Numbered from the stretch's first letter, positions 32,454-42,952 are shown. The stretch: 48,147 bases of DNA from Chara braunii (GCA_003427395.1 BFEA01000671.1:1-48147), one strand, 5' to 3'. Notes: generated by a model from the sequence alone, not told the origin. A program made the numbers and translations.

Positions 32454-33700
32454 CGCAGAATCATGAATGCGAGAAGGAAGGGAAGTGTGAGAGGTCAGTT
32501 GGTTGGAGCACGAGGCAACGCAGAGAGGTGGGACTTGGCCAGGGGGAAGGGGGAGGATGGGAGAACGACAAGGAAATATCCCCAGGAGGGAGGGGGAACA
32601 AATTTCACGAAGGGGGGGGAGTTGGGAATCATGAATGGCGGGGAGAAGGGAAGGTTGGGAAATGGTCAAGGGGGGAAGTGTGAATGAGGTTGGCAGAGGT
32701 TGTGAAGCCAGGGAGTGAAGTCTCAAATCGGGTGGGAAAGGTTGCATACTGGGGAGCAAAAGTCATAAGTGAAGTGGATGAGGTTGCAAGAAAGGGGGCA
32801 GGGGTTGCGAGGGAGGGTAATAAAATTGCGAATGAGATGGGGATTGTAGGGGGAAAGGCACAATTGGGGTCTGAGGGCAGTTTGCGGGGGGGGGGGGGGG
32901 GGGCAGGAAGTCATGAATGATGTGGGGACGTCTGCAAGGGAGGGTGAGTGGGAGCCATACTGAGGTCAGAGGGGGGTTGCAAAGGTGGGGAAGTTGTAAG
33001 TCAGGTTTGGGGGAGCCATGAAGGTGCGGGGCGAAATTCTGAGTGAGGTGTTGGGGAGTGCAGCGCTGAGGGGAGGTGGGGGGGGGTGGGAACGTCTGCA
33101 AGGGAGGGTGAGTGGGAGCCGTAACTGAGGTCAGAGGGAGGTTGCAAAGGTGGGTATAAAACTAGTGATTAAGGCCAGGGAAGGTGCAGAGGAGGGTGCT
33201 TGGGCATAAGGGAACGAAGTAAATCAGAATCAGAACTTGAAAGAGACAACATTTATATACCAGTGTATACACTGTACAGTGTATAGACGTCATTTGGTGA
33301 ATAATGGGGGGGGGTGGGGGGAAGCTGTGGTAGAGGTTGGGAGGAGGTTGTGAAGGAGGGAAGGGAAGTTGTAAGTCAGGTTTGGGAGAGCCGTGAAGGT
33401 GGGGGGCTAAGTTCTGAGTGAGGTGTTGTGGAGTCACAGATGATGAAGCGCTGAGGGGCTGGGGGGAAGCCAAGGGTGAAAGTCGCTAGTGAAGTGGGCT
33501 AGAAGTAGGGAAGATGGGGGGAGAAGGTCGCAAGCGAGTTGAGGGGGAATTTGCAAAGCTTGAGAGAGGAAGTTGGGGAAGTTGCAAGAAGGTTCAAGAG
33601 ACGATTGCGGGGAGAGAGTCACAAGCGAGTTGAGGTGCAAGTTGCACAATTTGAGAGACGAAGTTTTGATAAAGGTTTGAGAGAGGGTTGCGCTGCGTGC
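32200..33700. repeat. G-rich minisatellite block
   Basis: Plus-strand purine/G-rich sequence with direct repeats: GGAACGTCTGCAAGGGAGGGTGAGTGGGAGCC-type phrases near 32924 and 33088, GTAAGTCAGGTTTGGG...GAGTGAGGTGTTG near 32996 and 33370, and CAAGCGAGTTGAGG near 33532 and 33627. Both homopolymer tracts listed below fall inside. Many G-runs could form G-quadruplexes. Open frames here are compositional artefacts. Confidence 0.8.
32377..32453. repeat. 26-nt and 40-nt G homopolymers
   Basis: G runs at 32377-32402 (26) and 32414-32453 (40) are separated by A8 and TGA. Homopolymer lengths of this size are rarely reliable in short-read assemblies, and two-colour Illumina chemistry reports lost signal as G. 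Confidence 0.9.
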
Positions 33701-33743
33701 TGGGGGAGCACAAAAGTTTGCAGGGAGGTCCATGTTCTTTGTT

Positions 33744-33950
33744 AGAAGAACAGGGGATCACCCCAATAATTATTGTTGTACCAGGTGTGAACCTTCAGCT
33801 CCATTGCTGTGTACACAAGAGGGGCAGGCTAAAATGAACACGGAGGTTGATCTTCTTCGCCAGAAGAACAGGGGATCACCCCAACAATTATTGGCGTACA
33901 GGTGTGAACCTTCAGCTCCATTGCTGTACAGGAGAGGGGCAGGGCAGGTC
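33744..33950. repeat. 118-bp tandem duplication
   Basis: Units start at 33744 and 33862 with AGAAGAACAGGGGATCACC and share CAGGTGTGAACCTTCAGC and the following CTCCATTGCTGT. The second unit is shortened. Confidence 0.85.
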
Positions 33951-34625
33951 AACAGTACCATGCATCTAAAAGGCTAAAATTTGCCTAAAAATGAATAAAC
34001 AAGATGTGTCAGATGCTGTCTGGATTTATGCATCAAAATGTTCCCCCAAATCTCATATAAGTTGATATAACACAAACCAGCATGAGTCCAGGATGGCCTG
34101 GTATTTCATTCTGGAGGTCTTCAATAACCCTCTTTCCAGGAAACAGCTTTTTGCTGCTGATTTGTGGTGGTCAGTTTATTTCTAGTGGCAATCACAGGTC
34201 AAGTAGCACAGAACTCTTGGTGACCAGTTCTGTGGACTGTTGCCTGCAGAAATGCAGCACTGCTCTGGACCCGGCATTAACTCACTGCTCTTTTTAGAAC
34301 CGAAGTCATCCAGGATCGCCGATGAATAATTGACAATTATGAATTAACTTATGTAAATGTAGCAAATTGCCATAGTATGTAATTCGAACTGGTTTGATGC
34401 CAGTATAATTATTTGCTCTTCCTGCAGCACTGCCTTCAGTACCTCTCTAAGTCTCTTTCTATCTGGTTTTGGTTGTCCGTGTTGTTGTTGTTGTGGGGGG
34501 GGGGGTGTTGTTGAGAGGGAAAGTGATACCCCCGGTGGAGTTGACTGGCATTAAAATGCACTATGTGTGCGATTTGCAATTGTGATGAGTGTGTGGTATG
34601 CACTGTGGGGGAGCTCTCGTAGCAG

Positions 34626-34793
34626 CAACAAACAGAGACGACGATCAGCAACCCACCCAAACAAGACCTGCAGCAAGTCCGGACAAGGAAGTTGTGTCAA
34701 AGATTGTAAATGTGTTGAGGATCAAAGCGAACAAAGCATCTTGTTCAGGTGTCAGATCTACTTCAGGGACAGCTGGTGAGCTTGCTTCTCAGG
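34626..34793 (+). CDS. Candidate exon 3 of the same unidentified gene (partial)
   Basis: A 168-bp (56-codon) open segment follows acceptor TCGTAGCAG and ends at donor TCTCAGG|GTAAGA. Both ends are phase 1, compatible with the donor at 24355. It reads TNRDDDQQPTQTRPAASPDKE, then a short amphipathic VVSKIVNVLRIKA and a Ser/Thr/Gly-rich end (GVRSTSGTAGELASQ). The hydrophilic style matches exon 2. No domain is recognised. Linking it to exons 1-2 across a 10-kb intron that holds a retroelement is inference. Confidence 0.4.
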
Positions 34794-35831
34794 GTAAGAT
34801 CCAAGGCGTACCACCCTGTGTATCCCAGTGAGTCCAGTCCCTTCTGCTTCCACATCCTTGGAATTTTCTCTGCAAACCCTGCGCAGGCTTTGCTCTTCCA
34901 GTAAAAGTAGTCGTATGATCACCTTACATTGTGCTCATTCTCCTCCGTTCCCTGACAATAAATGCTCATAGCCTGAGAAGTAGGTTGCATTGGCAAAAAA
35001 TAGATGCGTGTCATCTGTGGTTAAACGACCAGTATCTCTATCTCATTTTCCCAACGTAAAATTTTGCCCACCCCTTGCAGTGGCGGCCATAGGCATCACA
35101 TTTGCTCTCAAGTTTGTTTTGACAGTTTCTAAATACTCAAGCTTGTACAGTGGCTGCATCATCGAACACATGCCTCCATTTTTCATATATTTTTCATCTA
35201 TTTTTCAGCTTGAAATCATACTGCAACGCGAACTTGCTTAAAACATGCATACATGGGCGAACTGATGGAAAACAAACTTCTTCACCTCAGAATCAACATC
35301 GAACTTGCACTGGCGCCTTGCGCCCGCACAGAAAACTCAGAGATATGCCTGCCATTCGAAACTCGAAATGATTTGAAATGGCGTGGAAAGCAGTTTTGAT
35401 TGATAAAGTCTGACGAGAAGGACCAAGAAAGTGGTTATTTATTGGGAATGTCGCAAATTTGGTGAAATTTGGGAGATGATCTTAAGACGTGTGACCTACC
35501 TTACTCTGATCAAATGGGAGGTCACAACCCTGTGAATCTAGCGGTGATTTTTTTGGAAAGGACGCTATGCCCTCTATGTTGTCCCATAGGGAGCTGGTAA
35601 ATGCCTTGAGTTAAACGGACCTCGGCGTAGTCCCGCAGTAGGCCAGATATTCAGAAAACCAAGTTGCAAAATCACCCAGAAATCCAGATAGTCATGTAAC
35701 AAGCAGAGAGCGCAAATGCACAAACATTCCATCCAAATAAGCGCGAAACAATGAACTCGTGAGCCAATGTCTAAGCCCTCGGACCACACCAACGCAGTAT
35801 TCAATGTCGCTCCTACTGTCTCGCGCTGTCG
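34794..35831. other. No gene recognised between candidate exon 3 and the inverted composite repeat
   Basis: Moderately AT-rich sequence with no supported frame. Further small exons could be present but cannot be told from chance by eye. Confidence 0.4.
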
Positions 35832-36060
35832 GCGAGAATACCCTTACAAGGGTATCCGCCCTGATTTTTGCAAGTGACAGAAAATGATCTTGAGTTGAGA
35901 GTTAGGAGCGTCGTGTGAGCCACGACCGTGTTTCTTTCTGTGACTAAGAGTGTGAGATTGTTTGAAGGGAGTAGATAGTGTGTAGGCACACAATTTGAAG
36001 GCGCATGTGATAATTTTCTTATTTTGATGATTGAAAGGGCAGCAGAGCCCCCGACCACCT
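35832..36060 (-). repeat. Composite repeat copy 3 (inverted), module E'
   Basis: Read on the minus strand this matches 7870-8087 and 16660-16850: TCAATCATCAAAATAAG, GCGCCT, GTGCCTACACACT and CAGGGCGGATACCC occur in the same order. It ends in the palindrome (35832-35859, GGCGAGAATACCC with two extra bases). Confidence 0.8.
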
Positions 36061-36954
36061 TTCTTGTGTCTTGATTAATTTAGGATTAGAATTTTTTTTT
36101 TTCTTTGATCAGTTCGGTTGATGATGCACACGGCGGGTACAAGCAGCACCTGGCCCGACACACTACAAGAGTTGAGGTTCGACGACCGGAGACTTGATCA
36201 TCACAATGGTCGGTAAATAAAGGCGAGACCTTGGTGTGTTCCGGTAGGCCCACGCGCCGCGTGAACACCCATTCAAATAGGCGTGCGCTAGTGCAAGTCC
36301 CAGTCTTGGGCCTCGCAGATTACTACTATGGAGGTATGGGGATCGAGGGCGGCGAACAGCGGCAATGGAGCATTGGAGCGATTGAAGATGACGAGGGGTC
36401 GAGGGTCTGGCGGGGCTATCCCCCTTGGTTTTGTTGTCTACGCATGCGTGGGCCCGGTTGACGGGATTGAGAGGGGTGTCGACGGTCTCCCCTCCCCAAA
36501 GCACTGATTCTCGATGCTCACTTTTTCTTTTCTTTTTTTTTTTTTTTTCTTTTTTTTCTTATTTTAGTTGTCGGTCCCGTTTCTGGGACACGGCACCAGC
36601 GACGATGCTAAGGTTGTTTATGGGGTGCCAACCAGCATGGGCTGCAGCCGGCAGGGGCCAGCGGTTGCAGTCCCCACGAAGTGGTCGTCACGATAGTCAA
36701 GGACCTCGAGTATACCTCACCTCTTGGCCTGCATGTTAGAATTCTTGCGTGCTCGGGATGCTGGCGGATTCCCCTATTCCGCTCGTCGTGAAAACATGGG
36801 CCGAGGAGTTCAACATGCAAGCGAGCCGGTGGGTGATTAACCCACAAGGCAGATGAAAACGGAGAGGTGGGGACCCTTTGTGGGTGTGTCGTCCACCAAC
36901 CACGGTCTGTTGCGTGAGGTTCAAGTGTGAGCATGCTTGGTTGGGACCTGAAAG

Positions 36955-37257
36955 ATGGTGAACTATACCTGGGTGCAGCAGGGCCGGGGACCGGGGCAGA
37001 GGCGGCAACAACAACATTGACTGTGCGCAACTGTGCGCACGGAACCCTTTTCCAATTCAGTCTTCAAAATTCCCATTGATGGTGAACTATGCCTGGGTGT
37101 AGCAGGGCTGGGGATCTCTCTTATACACATCTAGATGTGTATAAGAGACAGGGGTGTAGCAGGGCTGGGGACCGGGGCAGAGGCGGCAACAACAACATTG
37201 ATTGTGCGCAACTGTGCGCACGAAACCCTTTTCCAATTCAGTCTTCAAAATTCCCAT
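36955..37257. repeat. Direct duplication of ~120 bp interrupted by adapter
   Basis: 36955-37077 (ATGGTGAACTATACCTGGG through TCAAAATTCCCATT) recurs as 37079-37113 plus 37152-37257, with a few substitutions. The adapter sits within the second copy, and about 20 bp (GGGTGTAGCAGGGCTGGGGA) are repeated on its two sides, so the duplication itself may be partly an assembly product. Confidence 0.8.
37114..37151. other. Second Nextera mate-pair junction adapter (artefact)
   Basis: TCTCTTATACACATCT (37117-37132) is followed by AGATGTGTATAAGAGACAG (37133-37151). The first three bases are ATC instead of CTG, so 36 of 38 positions match the adapter. It is a library remnant. Confidence 0.97.
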
Positions 37258-38282
37258 TTGAATATTTACTACTACCACCAAGATCTGCATCGGGACCAGC
37301 TCCACGTAGGCTCACGCTGCAGACGCAGCAGCATGCCCGAGTCCTACTCGACGAGGCCTCGGGCTGGTGGATTCAGCAGGTGAGTTACACACTCCTCAGC
37401 GGATTTCGACTTCCATGGTCACCATCCTGTTGTCTGCATCTATTGACACCCTTTGTGTTGTCTGGGTTAGTGCACAGTTTGGGGTCGCAATGTGACTGTC
37501 TGTGCAGGGCAGGCCAGGGTCGTTGTGGTGGGACCACAAAGAGAAACCGGCGTGCAAGTCTTTCGTCGAAGTTGGGTGTATGGGCGAAAGATTGATTGAA
37601 CCGCCCGATTGTGGAACCACGCACTGCAGGGGGGAAGACGCTAAGGTAGAGGCTGCAACCATACTGTCGTGCAGATCGTTCGTCGGAGTTGTGTATAGGG
37701 GCGAAAGACTATTCGGACCGTCTAGTAGTAGGATCCTTCGAAATTTCCCTTAGGAGAATTGGAGTTGCCAAACAGCTTTCACGTTGCTATCGGACCGCGC
37801 GCTGCAACGGGAGACAGCCAGGGAGGACGAGGGCGTCGAGGAGACGAGAGGACAGGCTACCGAGACGGAGTGAAGAAAGGGAGGAGACGGGGGATACGCA
37901 TGGGAAGAGAGGGAATGGATCTGGCATGATTTCGCATCCAAGGAAAGGCGATGGTGGAAAATAAGTATGGCGGAGGGAGAAGTTCATAGCCGATTCGATT
38001 TTTGACGGAATGAGAGGCGAGAAGAAGCGAAGTAGAGGTTTAGAGGAAAGGGTGTAGTTAGATTGAGCAAAGGGTTAGTAAAATGGAAATTAGTAACAAA
38101 ATGGTGTGTGCGGAAGTGTTGCGAGAATGGATAAGGCCGCACGTAGAAGCGAACATCTCGCTCGATTCGTGGCGGAATCGGGTGAGGAAGGATGCAAAGT
38201 GGGAGTTCCGAGGTTGGGCGAGTTGAAAGGTAATGGTAGAAGTAGGAGTTAGTTGATGGTTTTCGCAGGACAGGCGTTAAGG

Positions 38283-38930
38283 GTTGTGCCAAGCATCCAT
38301 TTCTAAGTTGAATGACTTGGTCAACTTGCTTTTTTGGGAGGTTTCTGAATGGACCCAGGGCATCAGTTTCGAAGTTGAATGGCCTAGGGATCCCTGCTTT
38401 TCTTTGAGTACTGAAGGAAATAGTTTAGTATTTGTCTCCAAGTTTAATGGCTCAACTCTTTCCGTGTTTTTTTCTGAGGGAATTGAGGCTGAGACTGAGT
38501 GTTGTTTCTAAGTTGAATGACTTAGTCTGGGAGGCAGTGCACACAAACAAAGGAATTTGATAATAGTTTTCCCTATACTGTATATTATATATATTATATG
38601 AACAAACTAGTCAGACAGGGTTTCTAAGTTGAATGGCCTGACTATAGCTTATCAAAAAAGGAAGAAAGTATTTGACTAAGAGTATAATGAGAGGTAAGAT
38701 TCAGGCAGGGTGAACATGTGTTTCTAAGTTGAATGTTCAACCTTACGCCTGCTTTTGATTATAAAGTGAAGAGGGAGATATAACTTGGATATCAAACACT
38801 TCAGGGCAACTAAGCAGGGTTTCTAAGTTGAATGGCTTAGTCAGATGCCCAACGAAGAGAGAATCTTTATTGTGCCCCATGTTTTGTTTATAAGTAAAGG
38901 CAAGATACTAGACACTGTTTTTAAGTTGAA
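38283..38930 (-). repeat. Composite repeat copy 3 (inverted), module C': hairpin array
   Basis: The word (G)TTTCTAAGTTGAATG recurs eight times at irregular spacing. Stems around it differ but pair: AGACTGAGT/ACTTAGTCT (38492-38500/38520-38528, one G-U), TAGTCAG/CTGACTA (38608-38614/38638-38644), TGAACAT/ATGTTCA plus outer CAGGC/GCCTG (38711-38717/38733-38739; 38702-38706/38747-38751), ACTAAGC/GCTTAGT plus outer GGGCA/TGCCC (38809-38815/38835-38841; 38804-38808/38846-38850), and GTTG..CCAAG/CTTGGTCAAC (38283-38293/38316-38325). Two or three copies have weak stems. On the minus strand the loop (CAACTTAGAAAC) resembles the module C loop AAACTTATGGAAC. Confidence 0.75.
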
Positions 38931-39091
38931 TGGCCTGGGTGCTACTCAAGTGAGAGGTAATGAACCTCTTGTATGAAAACAACTTGGGGATTTGGTGAGA
39001 GTACTTACTCATTGTGGTATGGACTTGCATGTGGTTGAGTATGAGCTCTACTTGTTTTGAGCCTTAGCTTTGATAGGTAGTTGCTTTAGAT

Positions 39092-39767
39092 CATGGCTAC
39101 GATCCGGACGTCCGGACCGCCGTCCAGACGGTTTGGATTCAGTCCGGACTCCAGACGTCCGGTCTGGAAGGTCCGGATCTACTAAATTTCGAGAAAGGGG
39201 AAAAAAAAAAAGGTCCAGAATTTTCGGAATGCTCTGCAATCTTTCACCGTATGGATTTCCGGATATTTCAACAACTTCGTGCATGGGTCTTTCGTAGACA
39301 CCCTACCTGGGGTCGACAAAGAATCAAGCATAACTACTTCCCTGAGAATCAAACTTGGCCATTGAGGAGCCAAGCCCGCAAAGTTATTTTGGGGGGGTTT
39401 CAGGCCTGTATATGCTTTTTTGGGGGGTCCGGGCATGCTCTCTCTCTATAATAATTTATTAGACAACCCCAATTTTGTAATTATTCATAATTCATTACCT
39501 TTTATTAGTTTTTTAAGTCTATTTTTAAGTTTTTATAGTTTTTGACTTTTAGCTAAAGTTTGGTTAGGAATTCGGACACAACTCTGAGGCAAAAGTGGTT
39601 TGCATTGTTATTCAGCATTTTCGGACCTGTCCATACATCCAGACCGTCCGGATCCCCTCATGTCCAAAGGTTCGAAAATGTTCGAAATTCCGAACGCCCG
39701 AAAACTACCGAACACGGGTCTGGTTCCATGTTCGGAAATGTCCGGATCTGGGTCCGGCGTAGCCATG
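39092..39767. mobile_element. 676-bp non-autonomous TIR element with 8-bp target duplication (hAT-like)
   Basis: The left end CATGGCTACGATCCGGAC is mirrored at the right end by CCGGCGTAGCCATG. Flanks are CTTTAGAT (39084-39091) and CCTTAGAT (39768-39775), 7 of 8 identical. Subterminal regions are packed with TCCGGA/GTCCGG words on both sides, a typical place for transposase-binding repeats. No transposase frame is present, so it would need a transposase in trans. An 8-bp TSD is characteristic of hAT elements, but the CATGG terminus is only near the hAT consensus. A second family copy is represented by 14001-14095. Confidence 0.8.
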
Positions 39768-39829
39768 CCTTAGATGCTCGCCGCGTGCTGGAGCTGTAGG
39801 AGTTAGTTCAATTCCCACATTTTTCTAAT

Positions 39830-40468
39830 CTAAATTTATTTTACTTGGTTCAATTTCAACATTTTCTGGGATAAATTTATTTCTCATATTTGGCTTTGTA
39901 TAAATTTTGGAAAGACGGTTCTCCTATGGGAAACGCTGCCGAAATTTCTCCAAATCCAAAGAGTTAGTTAAATTTTGTCCTTTACAAAGTTAACTCTTTT
40001 TAATTTCATACATGACTTAGTACAAATCTGGGAAGCCTACCTTATATTTAGCTTCGTATAAATTTTGGAAAGACACTTCTCCTACGGAAAGCGTTGCCGG
40101 AATTTCTACGAATCTAAAAGAGTTAGTTAAACTTTGTCCTGGCAGAATTCAAGTTTATCTCAAGTTCATGTTCGACTTAGTATAAATCTAGGAAGCCTAC
40201 CTCCCTAAAGAAGATGCTGCCCTAATTTTTACTAAGTCAAGGAGTTAGTCAAAATTTGACCCTTGAAGTTAGAAAATTGCTTTAAGTTTTATATTTAGTC
40301 TTATATAAATTTTGCGAAGGCGCTTTTCCTCCGGGAAACGCTGCTGAAATTTGCTACGTTTTAGAGGAGTTGAAATATATTAAGAACCTTGAGAGTTTGA
40401 TAATCTCCCCTGGCGTAGGGGAGATACTGCCAAAATTCTTTACATTTTAAGGTAAGTATCAGTGGTGA
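39830..40468 (-). repeat. Composite repeat copy 3 (inverted), module B'
   Basis: Reverse complement of module B. Units contain TTGTATAAATTTTGG(A/C)AAG, then (C/T)TCCTA.GG.AA.GCTGCC..AATTT and AAGAGTTAGT(T/C)AAA.TTTG. About six half-units are visible. It stops at the TGCAA that borders the LTR of element 2. Confidence 0.75.
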
Positions 40469-40473
40469 TGCAA

Positions 40474-41423
40474 TGAACATAGATCGTGAAGACACTTGTC
40501 AACAATGCAAGCCCAGATAGATATCAACATGTTGATGATTGTCAATAATCATAATCGTGTCCTGATAGAACGAGATGGGGAAAACATACACAGGCGAAAG
40601 AGAGAAGAGGGAGAATAGACTTAGAATGGAGAAAAGACAATGCCCACTCCTGCTTCGGGCTCCCTCCTCGCTCGCCACCTCAATAATCAATAGTCCAAAC
40701 ACAAATATGAATTTCTATCTCAATGTGCCACGTGGCACATCAATCAGCCTCATCAGCGAGCTGGAGCAATGTCAACGTCGAAATAACTAGGTACGTATCT
40801 ACGATCGCCCCACAGTCATGATCTCCTATGAGTGACGATGAATCAAAACAGCAATACCAATCACGTAGCCTCGCCACGTCAGCAACAGTATACGTGGCAG
40901 TGGCCATGTCAGCGGCGGCGCGTGGCAGCTGCCACGTCAGCATGCCCAGAAGACAATTGCCAGCCAGCCACCATGCCGAGCCAGCAGCGCATCGCCGTAG
41001 TCGTCCAAGTGCCAGCGTAGAGCCAGGGTCCAGCCAGCGTTGCGCTAGCGCCGTAGTCAACGCATGAAGTCAGCATTGACGCAAGACAGAATGTTCTCCA
41101 AGCCAGGAGGTCCAGGCTAATGTAGCATTGATGCGGGGTCTGGACCCCAGTTGCTGCTTCCCTCGACTGTCGAGATCTCAAGGCAAATGACGGGCCAGGT
41201 AGGCTTGAAATCGAACTCCCTGCAGCTTTGATGCTGTCTGGGTACCTGTGCACAACAAGTGAGTGTATCCAACCAAGGGCCTGGGCGTGGTACCTTTGAC
41301 AGTTGACTTAGACTTTTGACTTGCTAGGGCAGTGCGTGGTCACACTGCCTGGCACAGGCCAATTTCGGCCTGTGTTGTTTGGGCTCCGTTCAAGGCCCAG
41401 ACTTGCTGCAGAACACGGGTTAA
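40474..41423 (-). repeat. 3' LTR of element 2
   Basis: Aligns over its whole length with 46581-47523. The plus-strand left edge is TGAAC (CA on the element strand). The other edge is ambiguous: the flanking TGCAA duplication puts it at 41423, whereas a canonical TG start on the element strand would extend it to 41427 (TGCATTAACCC). It contains an 18-bp perfect palindrome with a G-box (40723-40740) and several TGACGTGGC-type words. Confidence 0.9.
40723..40740. promoter_or_regulatory. Palindromic G-box in 3' LTR
   Basis: ATGTGCCAC-GTGGCACAT is an 18-bp perfect palindrome centred on CACGTG, the plant bZIP/bHLH G-box. The partner LTR keeps 14 bp (46832-46845). Confidence 0.6.
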
Positions 41424-41466
41424 TGCATTCCTGTCGACCCAATTTCGAGTTCCATCGCAGAAATAA

Positions 41467-41956
41467 CTAAGACTTCAACGCACGTTCATATGCAGATACA
41501 ATATTAGGAGCAGCTTCAAGTAATTCTTGTTTACTAAACCATCTGTCCTAGATGGTGCCTTGGATTTGAAATGTACCTTGAACTGCTTCTGGGGCCGTCC
41601 ACGTCCACCTATAGAGAAATACCCATGCTCTATGATTCTGTCTACTTCATATCCGCCTAGATGATCTGTTTGGGAACTCATTTCCTTCTACATAGGGTGA
41701 CAATTTGGACGCGTGAAAGACAGGATACGTTTTGAGGGTGAGGGGGAATGTCAATTCGATAAGACGGTCCCTCTGCATCCCCAATTACTTTGAGAACTTC
41801 CCAGGGTCCAAAATAGGCAGGCAGAAGTTTATGAGACACATTTTCTTCCAACGAAAACTCTTTGGACTTGACCCAAACTAGATCACCTTCCTTGAATGTG
41901 GATGATCGGCGATGCTTGTTAGCTTGTTCAATCATCTGGTCCTGAGCTTTCTTCAA
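41467..41956 (-). pseudogene. Element 2 integrase C-terminus and chromodomain
   Basis: MIEQANKHRRSSTFKEGDLV, then VWVKSKEFSLEENVSHKLLP and the GPY/F-like AYFGPWEVLKV are readable. A frameshift occurs near 41690 (SCLSRVQ instead of the usual HASKL-type frame). The chromodomain reads YEVDRIIEHGYFS and RGRPQKQFKVHFK. A second shift separates it from the terminal RWFSKQELLEAAPNIVSAYE. The stop is TAG at 41467-41469. The 3' LTR starts about 40 bp further on, after a short purine-leaning stretch (GACAGGAA on the minus strand). Confidence 0.88.
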
Positions 41957-42122
41957 ATTGTTCTTTACTTTCTTAATGTCTTCTTGAAATAAGACCGCAT
42001 ACTCCCGGGTCCCTGAAGGTAACCTAAGGAACTAGTCCCGTGTTAATACATCAATGGGACGCTTAGGTTTTCATCCCTTGTGTAATGCATTAGGCGTACG
42101 TCCTGTGGCGGTATGAACACTA

Positions 42123-42611
42123 CTATTCTATGCACTTGCTATCTTGGGTGGGTAAGTCCTCATCCCAATCTATCTGATCGGGTCTCACATACATGCGCAA
42201 AAGTTGCTGACACAAACGATTCATCTGTTCACTTTGTCCATTCGTTTCAGGGTGTCGCCCTGAGGACATGGTCAGTCGTGTACCGTATGCTTCCATAAGC
42301 TTTTGCCATGACATACTTGTGAACCTCGCATCACGATCAGATACAATGGAGAGAGGAAAACCATACTCAGCCACCCATCGCATCTGAAACTTTTGGATGA
42401 CAAGTTTTGTTTGCGCTTCTGCGGGTAAGGGAATGAACATGGCATATTTAGAGAAACGATCCACAATAATCATTCCTTGACTATTGTCGTTTCGACTTTT
42501 GGTGAGGCTCATAAAATCAATCGAGATAGACTCACCTGGTTCGCTAGGAATCGGTAATGGTTTTAGAAGACCAAGTGGATTCTCATGTGAAGGTTTGTTT
42601 CTCTGACACAC
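42123..42611 (-). pseudogene. Element 2 integrase catalytic core
   Basis: The core is open for 162 codons and keeps all three catalytic residues: Asp in SISIDFMSL, Asp in IVSDRDARF and Glu in NGQSEQMNR, with the D-E spacing of Ty3/Gypsy integrases. The frame is lost after DWDEDLP near 42140. The zinc-finger cysteines (CLVC, before QRNKP) lie at its start. Other lesions make the whole element non-functional. Confidence 0.9.
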
Positions 42612-42952
42612 CAGACATGAATATAAGTTAGTACGTCTTCCTTCAATCCCTTCTAGTCAAAGTGTTCTCTAACCTCAGCGTAAGTTTTCTTGAAACCAAA
42701 ATGTCCTTCAGTGTCGTGAACCTCAGCGTAATTTTTCTTGAAACCAAAATGTCCTTCAGTGTCGTGATATTCCCAAATCAACAGAGTTTTAAGTTCTTCC
42801 TTGTGAGGAATACACAATCTCTGTTCAGTTTGGTCTGTCAAGAAAAACAAACCATCAGTTATTCTATAGTTGGGAAGTAAAGTTGGGTCTTTCGCAAGGA
42901 CATCCATGATAGGTTTCCAGATAGGGTCAGTAGCATGTCCTTGATGAATTTT
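42612..42952 (-). pseudogene. Element 2 pre-integrase region with duplicated zinc-finger segment
   Basis: After a deletion junction near 42950 the frame reads DPIWKPIMDVLAKDPTLLP, TDGLFFLTDQTEQRLCIPHK and LIWEYHDTEGHFGFKK. A 48-bp tandem duplication (42671-42718, 42719-42766) repeats the HDTEGHFGFKK.YAEV segment, which carries the two His of the HHCC finger. The duplication keeps the frame. Confidence 0.88.

Larger units (their letters stand above)
36061..38280 (-). repeat. Composite repeat copy 3 (inverted), module D' (diverged)
   Basis: Minus-strand similarity to copies 1 and 2 is patchy but colinear. Around 36420-36300 AAAACCAAGGGGGATAGCCCCG aligns with AAAACCACGGGGATGGCCCCG of copy 2. 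Around 36830-36730 CACCCACCGGCTCG and ACTCCTCGGCCCATGTTTT align with CACCCACCGGCTCG and CCTCGGTCCGTGTTTT of copy 1. A T-rich run occurs at 36534-36556. The interior includes a duplicated segment with an adapter (36955-37257). No coding sense is supported. Confidence 0.65.

Noticed and set aside
36231-36739. Open frames on both strands in module D'
   Set aside because: Copies 1 and 2 of the same repeat do not preserve these frames.
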